Of a DNA stretch of 13,350 bases, positions 8,845 through 13,350 are shown piece after piece; positions within the stretch are counted from its first letter, which is position 1; each line of letters begins with the position of its first letter. The stretch comes from Prevotellaceae bacterium (GTDB taxonomy: Bacteria; Bacteroidota; Bacteroidia; Bacteroidales; UBA932): the NCBI GenBank assembly GCA_031278495.1, contig JAITKG010000028.1:1-13350 (forward strand). The letters run 5' to 3'. A program made the position numbers and the translations under genes. Below the pieces are notes generated by a model. The model saw nothing but the letters and a program-made list of their open reading frames with translations, had not been told where the DNA came from and ran no database searches.

Positions 8845-9003
8845 AATTAAGAATTAGAAATTAAGAATTAGGAATTGGGCTGGCGGCAGCCACATCATCA
8901 CATCTCCACATTTCCACATCTTCACATCTCCACATTGGCTGCCTGCGGCAGCCACATCTCCACATCATCACATTTGCACATTTCCACATTGGCTGCCTGC
9001 GGC
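8845..9003. repeat. Word-repeat island 2b: (AATTARR)5 - joint - (CACATNNN)6 - hairpin joint - (CACATNNN)5 - joint
   Basis: Five AATTARR/AATTGGG 7-mers fill 8845-8879 in exact register. A joint CTGGCGGCAGC follows, then six CACATNNN 8-mers at 8891-8938. The joint GGCTGCCTGCGGCAGCC (8937-8953) has a perfect 7-bp stem. Five more CACATNNN units run 8953-8992, and a partial joint (8993-9003) ends the array just before the HAD gene promoter. Confidence 0.88.
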
Positions 9004-9032
9004 ATCCTGCACCGGCAAAAATTAAAAAACAG

Positions 9033-9040
9033 TATCTTTG
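9033..9040 (+). promoter_or_regulatory. Bacteroidota-type -7 box upstream of the HAD phosphatase gene
   Basis: TATCTTTG, a perfect TAnnTTTG, 55 nt before the ATG at 9096 and immediately after the repeat island. No clear -33 TTTG is present. Confidence 0.55.
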
Positions 9041-9095
9041 CAAAAAAAATATTACACCATCCGGAAACAACCGGGCAATCTCATCACAGTAACGA

Positions 9096-9872
9096 ATGAT
9101 AAAAGCGATATTTTTTGACATCGATGGCACACTGGTAAGTTTCAAAACCCACACCGTAGCGCCGGCGGTCGTGGCGGCATTGCACAAACTACGGAAACAG
9201 GGAATAAAAATTTTTGTGGCGAGCGGCCGCCACCAGTGCACGATGGATCATCTGTCGGCTATCCCGTTCGACGGTTATGTAACGCTCAACGGCGGCATGT
9301 GCATCGCCAGAAAGCGCATCATTTACAAACACCGCATCCCTGCGACGGACATAGCGACGCTCCTCGATTACCTCAGCATGGAAGAACGGTTTCCTTGCGT
9401 GTTTGTCCACGAGCACGACCAAAGCATGACGTACAAAAACGCCACCGTCGAAAAAGTATTTGCCCAAATTGCTTTCCGCGACCCGCCCATCCGTCCGGTT
9501 GCCTCTATCTGGCGTTCGGCGGTATATCAGGTATTGGGATTTTTCAACGCAGCGCAGGAACACCGCCTGATGCGCCTGTTGCCGCACTGCGCCGCTACCC
9601 GCTGGCATCCGTTATTCGCCGACATCATTCCCGCCGGCAGCAACAAATGGATTGGCATTACCAAAATGATTATGCACTTCGGCATCTCGTCTAAGGAAAC
9701 GATGGCTTTCGGCGACGGCGGAAATGACATTGAAATGTTGCAAAACGTACAATTCGGCGTCGCCATGGGCAATGCCAGCGACGACGTGCAACAAGCCGCC
9801 GGTTATGTTACCGCCACTGTTGATGACGACGGCGTGGTACAAGCATTGCGGAAGTTTAAACTGATACGTTGA
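9096..9872 (+). CDS. Cof-type HAD-IIB family hydrolase (sugar-phosphate/phosphate-ester phosphatase)
   Basis: 258 residues with the full set of HAD motifs. Motif I is FFDIDGT with nucleophile D8 and acid/base D10, motif II is VASGR with S43, the motif III lysine is in AGSNKWIG (K184), and motif IV is AFGDGGNDIEML (D207, D211). The region between motifs II and III (about 80-180) is the C2B cap that sets substrate choice. Such enzymes are cytosolic and Mg-dependent and hydrolyse small phosphorylated metabolites such as sugar phosphates, nucleotides or FMN/PLP. The actual substrate cannot be predicted. It is transcribed alone: its own -7 box lies upstream, and the downstream operon is on the other strand. 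The start is fixed by the family N-terminus MIKAIFFDIDGT. Confidence 0.93.
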   Translation: MIKAIFFDIDGTLVSFKTHTVAPAVVAALHKLRKQGIKIFVASGRHQCTMDHLSAIPFDGYVTLNGGMCIARKRIIYKHRIPATDIATLLDYLSMEERFPCVFVHEHDQSMTYKNATVEKVFAQIAFRDPPIRPVASIWRSAVYQVLGFFNAAQEHRLMRLLPHCAATRWHPLFADIIPAGSNKWIGITKMIMHFGISSKETMAFGDGGNDIEMLQNVQFGVAMGNASDDVQQAAGYVTATVDDDGVVQALRKFKLIR

Positions 9873-9917
9873 AACGGGCGTGCAGGATTTTTTGCGCAGG
9901 AAGAGGAATAAAAAAAA

Positions 9918-9957
9918 GCCGCCGATTTTTTTAGGTTCAGCGGCCGGCAACTATTTT
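9918..9957 (+). terminator. Weak candidate terminator after the HAD gene
   Basis: GCCGC at 9918-9922 can pair with GCGGC at 9940-9944 around a 17-base loop, followed after a short gap by TTTTT (9953-9957). The stem is short and the loop large, so support is weak. It is the best candidate within 100 bases of the stop. Confidence 0.25.
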
Positions 9958-9959
9958 TA

Positions 9960-10531
9960 ATTTTCGATTGCGAATCTCTCCTCTTGACAGCAGGCAAAAA
10001 TTAGTAATAGCTTTTACGCCTAACAAAGTTAGTCATTTTTTTTGAAAATGCCAAAAAAAGATATTGCCATTTCAATAGGTTAAATTCCAATACATAACGA
10101 CAAAAACGCTGACAGTTAGCATCCTTGCCCTGCGATGGCAATCCGGCAGTTATAGCCAACATGCAGCTGGACAACAAAACTATACAATCAAATATAACAA
10201 CCCGGTTCTATATTTGGGGTTACAGGTCAAATTTTGGAACAATGATGTTTTGAATGCTTTTTACATGATGACACGCACCGTTTTGCAAAAATTCTACCGG
10301 AAATAACAAATTTAATAATTTTTTTACCCTGCGTTCCAAAATATAGAAACTTCTTTGTATGAGAAAAGGTATCCGGTGAAAAATTTTTGGAAGAAGCTGA
10401 AAAATTTATTTCAGAACCGGATGCAAAAACAATAAGTAAAATTTTTTTAATATCGATGTAGCCATGCAGACAAATGATGCAAGGCTTTTCAAAAACAGGC
10501 AACCAACATATTCTATTGGTATAAAAACCCG
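9960..10531. other. AT-rich gene-free region with two inverted repeats and a possible gene relic
   Basis: This stretch is clearly AT-richer than its neighbours and holds no convincing gene. A 28-bp imperfect palindrome lies at 10189-10216 with outer arms CAAATATA/TATATTTG. A perfect 10-bp inverted pair ATTTTGGAAC/GTTCCAAAAT lies at 10231-10240 and 10333-10342, 92 nt apart. On the plus strand the frame starting at 10246 has only two stops (10360, 10459) and reads in part GEKFLEEAEKFISEPDAK (from 10375), which looks protein-like. This could be a decayed gene or chance in AT-rich DNA. A minus-strand open frame over the same region has no recognisable motif. Confidence 0.4.
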
Positions 10532-11347
10532 CTACAACTTCACGGTTTCTTTTAGCAGTTTGTAGCCGGTGCTGCTGGCGCGCAGGATAGCGCCGTTTTT
10601 CAGGTGCACGCGGTAAGTTTCCTTTTCGAAAAGTTCGATTTTCGCCACCTTGTCCACATTGACGATAAAGGAACGGTGAATACGTATGAACTGTTGCGGC
10701 GGTAAATTCGCTTCAAAATATTTCATGGTTTTTTCTTTCAGGAACGCGCCGGCGGCCGTGTGCAGTTTTACATAGTCGCCGTCGGCTTCGATGTAGGCAA
10801 TGTCGCCGGTGGGGATAACATGTATCTGCTGGCGGTCTTTTACCGCCACGCGGGCAAGCATGGCGGGCGTAGCGGAAAGGGTTTGCTGAAGCGCTTGCCA
10901 ATTGCTGTGGCTACCGTTCCCGGACTGGATTTTTGCCACCGCCTTTTGTACCGCCCGGTCGAAGCGTTCTTTGGAATAGGGCTTGAGCAAATAATCCACC
11001 GCATTCAGTTCAAAAGCGCGCAAAGCATACTGGTCAAAAGCCGTAGAGAAAATGATTTCCGGCGTTACGTCTATCAGTTCCAATAATTCAAAGCCGGTCA
11101 GTTTCGGCATTTGAATATCGAGGAACACCAATTGCGGGCAATGTTCCTTGATAAGTTTTATAGCGTCGAAACCATTATCCGCTTCGCCGGCAACAATTAT
11201 ACCGGGATAGCTTTGCAGGTAATGCCGTATCAGTTCACGCGCCGGCGTTTCGTCGTCCACGATGAGGACGGTTAGCGGCGGCAGTTGCGCCTCAGAGGAC
11301 AGCAAGGCTGGTTCTGGTGCTGCTTTCATAATTTTTACTTTTTTCAT
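10532..11347 (-). CDS. LytTR-family (LytT/AlgR-type) response regulator
   Basis: 271 residues. An N-terminal receiver domain (about 25-137) shows the acidic pair D31-D32, phospho-acceptor D77 (in FLDIQMP), S101 and K122 (in LLKPY). The C-terminal LytTR DNA-binding domain (about 165-271) includes the segments IAYIEADGDYVKLH and FIRIHRSFIVNVDKV. Members of this group bind short direct repeats upstream of target promoters when phosphorylated. Its ATG overlaps the stop of the kinase gene by one base (TAATG), so the pair is translationally coupled and the kinase is the evident partner. The first 24 residues before the receiver are a variable extension, and an in-frame ATG at residue 7 is an alternative start. 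No clear terminator follows. Confidence 0.95.
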   Translation of the reverse strand: MKKVKIMKAAPEPALLSSEAQLPPLTVLIVDDETPARELIRHYLQSYPGIIVAGEADNGFDAIKLIKEHCPQLVFLDIQMPKLTGFELLELIDVTPEIIFSTAFDQYALRAFELNAVDYLLKPYSKERFDRAVQKAVAKIQSGNGSHSNWQALQQTLSATPAMLARVAVKDRQQIHVIPTGDIAYIEADGDYVKLHTAAGAFLKEKTMKYFEANLPPQQFIRIHRSFIVNVDKVAKIELFEKETYRVHLKNGAILRASSTGYKLLKETVKL

Positions 11348-12399
11348 TAAACCGGTATTTGCAGGATGGCTATAAATTTCCCGTCTTCCATTTTTGTATG
11401 CAGCGATGCTGTCGCGCCATACGACAGCCGCAACCGTTCGCGGATATTTTTCAGTCCGGTGCCGGAGCCTTTTTTCTGCGACCCGTTGCCGGAGTCATAG
11501 TTGTTGCTGATAACAAGGATGACCTGCGTCCCGTCCACTTTTGCCGTTACGTTGATACGCACCGTTTGCAGGCTTTCATATACGCCGTGTTTAACGGCAT
11601 TCTCGAACAGCGGTTGCAGCAACATCGCCGGGATTTTCAACGGCAGGCACGTCGGGTCAATGGTGCGTTCATAAACTAATTTTTCGCCGAAGCGCAGTTT
11701 TTCAATCGCCAGATAACGCTCAATATTTTCCATTTCGTGTTGCAACGAAGCATAAATGGCATTGTCCGCCAATACGGCATAGCGCAGGTAATCGGACAAC
11801 TCCACCAGCATTTTCTGCGCCTGTTCGGGATGGCGGATAATAAGCGAATTTACGGAATTTAAACTGTTGAATAAAAAATGCGGGTTGATTTGCGATTTCA
11901 GGCGGTTCAGTTCATTGTCCTTTATCAGTTGGGTCAGGCGGATTTCGTTTGCCGCCTTTTCGCGCAGCTTTTCCACATGAATGTATAAATAATACACCAG
12001 CACCATAACGAGGTAACACATGCATCCCTCTACGATTTTCCACCCGTGCGCAAGTTGCAGGTAATCCATGTAATGATTATTATCCGTAGCCAGTAGCCAT
12101 ATAATGAAATAACCGGCGGACACGGAAAGGGCAACAAATAATTCCACCAACGCCAAATGTACTATCACATTAAATTGCCATGACTTGTATTCCCAACCGT
12201 TGAACCGCACGGGATACCACACGGGGAGCAACAGGGCGGCATAAAGAAGGTTGAACACGAGCGCATCAATGACAACATATTCCAGCGAGTAACGGGAAGT
12301 GCTATGGATAATCAAAATTTGCCCGCAAATAATGCCTGACCAAACGAACAGGTAAAGCAGTTTGGTTCTATAATTTTTGAAAACGGGGTTCTTTTCCAT
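11347..12399 (-). CDS. LytS-type sensor histidine kinase (His_kinase family)
   Basis: 350 residues. Four hydrophobic membrane segments are predicted at about 12-32, 42-62, 76-104 and 122-142, with very short loops, so there is no large extracellular sensor domain. A coiled linker (142-168) leads to the His_kinase motif LKSQINPHFLFNSLNS with phospho-accepting H174. The ATPase follows with an N-box (LLQPLFENAVKHG, N267) and a G-box (GSGTGLKNIRERL, 311-323). The kinase would autophosphorylate and pass phosphate to the LytTR regulator encoded next. The start lies 26 nt after the LiaF-like gene, making a three-gene operon. With so little outside the membrane, the signal probably comes from within the membrane or from the LiaF-like partner; this is inference. 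Confidence 0.94.
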   Translation of the reverse strand: MEKNPVFKNYRTKLLYLFVWSGIICGQILIIHSTSRYSLEYVVIDALVFNLLYAALLLPVWYPVRFNGWEYKSWQFNVIVHLALVELFVALSVSAGYFIIWLLATDNNHYMDYLQLAHGWKIVEGCMCYLVMVLVYYLYIHVEKLREKAANEIRLTQLIKDNELNRLKSQINPHFLFNSLNSVNSLIIRHPEQAQKMLVELSDYLRYAVLADNAIYASLQHEMENIERYLAIEKLRFGEKLVYERTIDPTCLPLKIPAMLLQPLFENAVKHGVYESLQTVRINVTAKVDGTQVILVISNNYDSGNGSQKKGSGTGLKNIRERLRLSYGATASLHTKMEDGKFIAILQIPV

Positions 12400-12425
12400 A
12401 ACTTACGCAACGCCGCCGGCAAGGT

Positions 12426-13196
12426 TTACCGGGTTTTTATTTCGCCGCCGCCAAATACCATAGAGGCTTTGATGATAAGCGTCCGGTTTTCATTGACGTC
12501 GAACGTAGGACGCGCGCGCTTGTCTTCCATCCGCCCGAGAACGGCGTCTTGCCGGAGTTCTACTTTCCAGTGGGCGGGAATGTACAGCGTAACGCCGCCA
12601 AAAACTGCGCTCACGCTAAGCGTGCTGTCGCCTTCGGCTAACTGCGCATCCATGAAATCTATTTCGGCAGCGCCGAAAACGCAGTCTATTTCGCCGCCTT
12701 TGAAATTTTGCGTGGTTACTTTTTCCTTTCCGCCACTGAAGACATAACTCGTGGCAATACGTCCCGATTCTTCGTCCGGCGTCCTGTGCGAGTAGGACGG
12801 TGAAAACCGCCGGCGGTAATATCCCCGCCGGTATTCCATGCGGCAAAAATGCGACCGCGACCTTAATATCCGGAAAAGCAACAGGCCGCCGCCGATAATT
12901 AAACCTATCGCCCAGCCGTTACCCCTCAAACAGGTAAAGCCGCCGGCATTCAGTTTCGGCAACAGTAACAACAGCCCTAACAACAACAGGAAAAAACCGG
13001 GAAAACGTTTATGGGGTGACAAAATAAATAAAATACCTATAACGGCAAGCAACATCTGCCACGAAAAAATGACCGATTTATATACATCCGGCAAATACCC
13101 CGCATTGAACAACAACAGCAACACGCCGGCGGCAATTATCAACAAAGCGAACACAGCGCCCTGTACCCGGTTTGGATGCGATTTGATTGGTTCCAT
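12426..13196 (-). CDS. LiaF-like membrane protein (LiaF-TM plus C-terminal beta domain)
   Basis: 256 residues. Four hydrophobic helices sit at about 13-31, 42-60, 65-81 and 94-111, matching a LiaF-type membrane domain. A basic, Arg/Tyr-rich juxtamembrane stretch (112-137) follows. The C-terminal domain (about 145-256) has repeated short strands: YVFSGGKEKVTTQNFKGGEI, CVFGAAEIDF, AVFGGVTLYIP and MVFGGGEIKTR. This is the pattern of the DUF2154 / cell-wall-active antibiotic response domain of LiaF. In Firmicutes LiaF restrains the LiaSR two-component system until envelope stress occurs. Here it heads an operon with a LytS-type kinase and LytTR regulator, suggesting a comparable input role with a different kinase class. 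The start MEPIKSHPNR is the first ATG of the frame and follows an A/T-rich leader. Confidence 0.85.
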   Translation of the reverse strand: MEPIKSHPNRVQGAVFALLIIAAGVLLLLFNAGYLPDVYKSVIFSWQMLLAVIGILFILSPHKRFPGFFLLLLGLLLLLPKLNAGGFTCLRGNGWAIGLIIGGGLLLFRILRSRSHFCRMEYRRGYYRRRFSPSYSHRTPDEESGRIATSYVFSGGKEKVTTQNFKGGEIDCVFGAAEIDFMDAQLAEGDSTLSVSAVFGGVTLYIPAHWKVELRQDAVLGRMEDKRARPTFDVNENRTLIIKASMVFGGGEIKTR

Positions 13197-13221
13197 TTTA
13201 AGAGGTTTAAAATTTACTGCA

Positions 13222-13229
13222 CAAATATA
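13222..13229 (-). promoter_or_regulatory. Bacteroidota-type -7 box upstream of the LiaF-like operon
   Basis: The minus strand reads TATATTTG, a perfect TAnnTTTG, 26 nt before the ATG at 13196. A second perfect box, TATCTTTG, lies further upstream at 13265-13272. A TTG lies about 24 nt upstream of the first box, a little further than the usual spacing, so the -33 assignment is uncertain. Confidence 0.5.
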
Positions 13230-13314
13230 CGATTCTTACACGACTTCGACCTACAATCTTTCTACAAAGATAGCATGTTTCCCGACCAACTGCCGAAATC
13301 AAACGGCAAATGTG

Positions 13315-13350
13315 GATTTACAGATTTACTTATTTACAGATTTACGGATT
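13315..13350. repeat. Word-repeat island 3: GATTTACN tract running off the window
   Basis: Four and a half 8-bp units (GATTTACA, GATTTACT, TATTTACA, GATTTACG, GATT) in exact register up to the last base. This is the same family as in islands 1 and 2 and probably continues beyond the window. Confidence 0.85.

Noticed and set aside
8444..9003. Could the arrays be a CRISPR?
   Set aside because: Units are 7-8 bp and contiguous, with no unique ~30-nt spacers and no cas genes.
10024..10031. Minus-strand TAACTTTG box in the gap after the HAD gene
   Set aside because: It would transcribe antisense into the HAD gene with no gene to serve. Single 8-bp matches are expected by chance in AT-rich DNA.
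10227..10502. 91-codon minus-strand open frame in the AT-rich gap
   Set aside because: No recognisable domain, biased AT-rich codons, and it overlaps a plus-strand frame that looks at least as protein-like. Not supported as a gene.
10502..10520. ACCAA...TTGGT hairpin after the response regulator stop
   Set aside because: Only a 5-bp stem, and the T-run precedes the hairpin instead of following it, so it is not a convincing terminator.

Overview
The window looks like a chromosomal segment of a Bacteroidota bacterium, most likely order Bacteroidales. The evidence is: A-rich start regions without Shine-Dalgarno motifs; several perfect TAnnTTTG -7 boxes of the Bacteroidota primary sigma factor type; a DnaK ending in an EEVK-like tail and a GroEL ending in a GGM-rich tail; a TGS-domain nucleoside kinase; and a LytS/LytT-type two-component pair. 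No ribosomal RNA, tRNA, CRISPR array, phage gene or transposase was seen.

Layout. The window opens with the 3' end of a SAM-dependent methyltransferase gene (+), followed by dnaK (-) with its own terminator. Divergent from dnaK is a tight pair, panB (pantothenate synthesis) and an RluD-type pseudouridine synthase (+). The latter converges on and overlaps by 4 bp a nucleoside kinase carrying a threonyl-tRNA-synthetase-like N-terminal region (-). Next come a repeat island, the groEL terminator and the groES-groEL operon (-), then a second, larger repeat island (about 8.39-9.01 kb). A Cof-type HAD phosphatase gene (+) follows, then about 660 bp of AT-rich DNA without a convincing gene. The window closes with a three-gene operon (-): a LiaF-like membrane protein, a LytS-type histidine kinase and a LytTR response regulator. 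Its last bases enter a third repeat tract.

Functional themes. Both main chaperone operons (dnaK and groESL) are present but separated by about 3.9 kb. Neither shows a CIRCE element. Both carry a -24/-12 (sigma-54-like) element at nearly the same distance (50-51 nt) from the start codon, which suggests shared control. The LiaF-like/kinase/regulator operon looks like an envelope-stress sensing unit.

The most unusual structure is the intergenic repeat system. It is built from short degenerate words with strict 7- or 8-bp periods (GATTTACR, CACATNNN, AATTARR) separated by GC-rich joints related to GGCTGGCGCGGCAGCC. The same composite module occurs in opposite orientations on either side of groESL. 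Beside it lies a 207-bp element bounded by inverted REP-like copies. A different dispersed repeat appears to supply the start codon and the first ~30 residues of the pseudouridine synthase.
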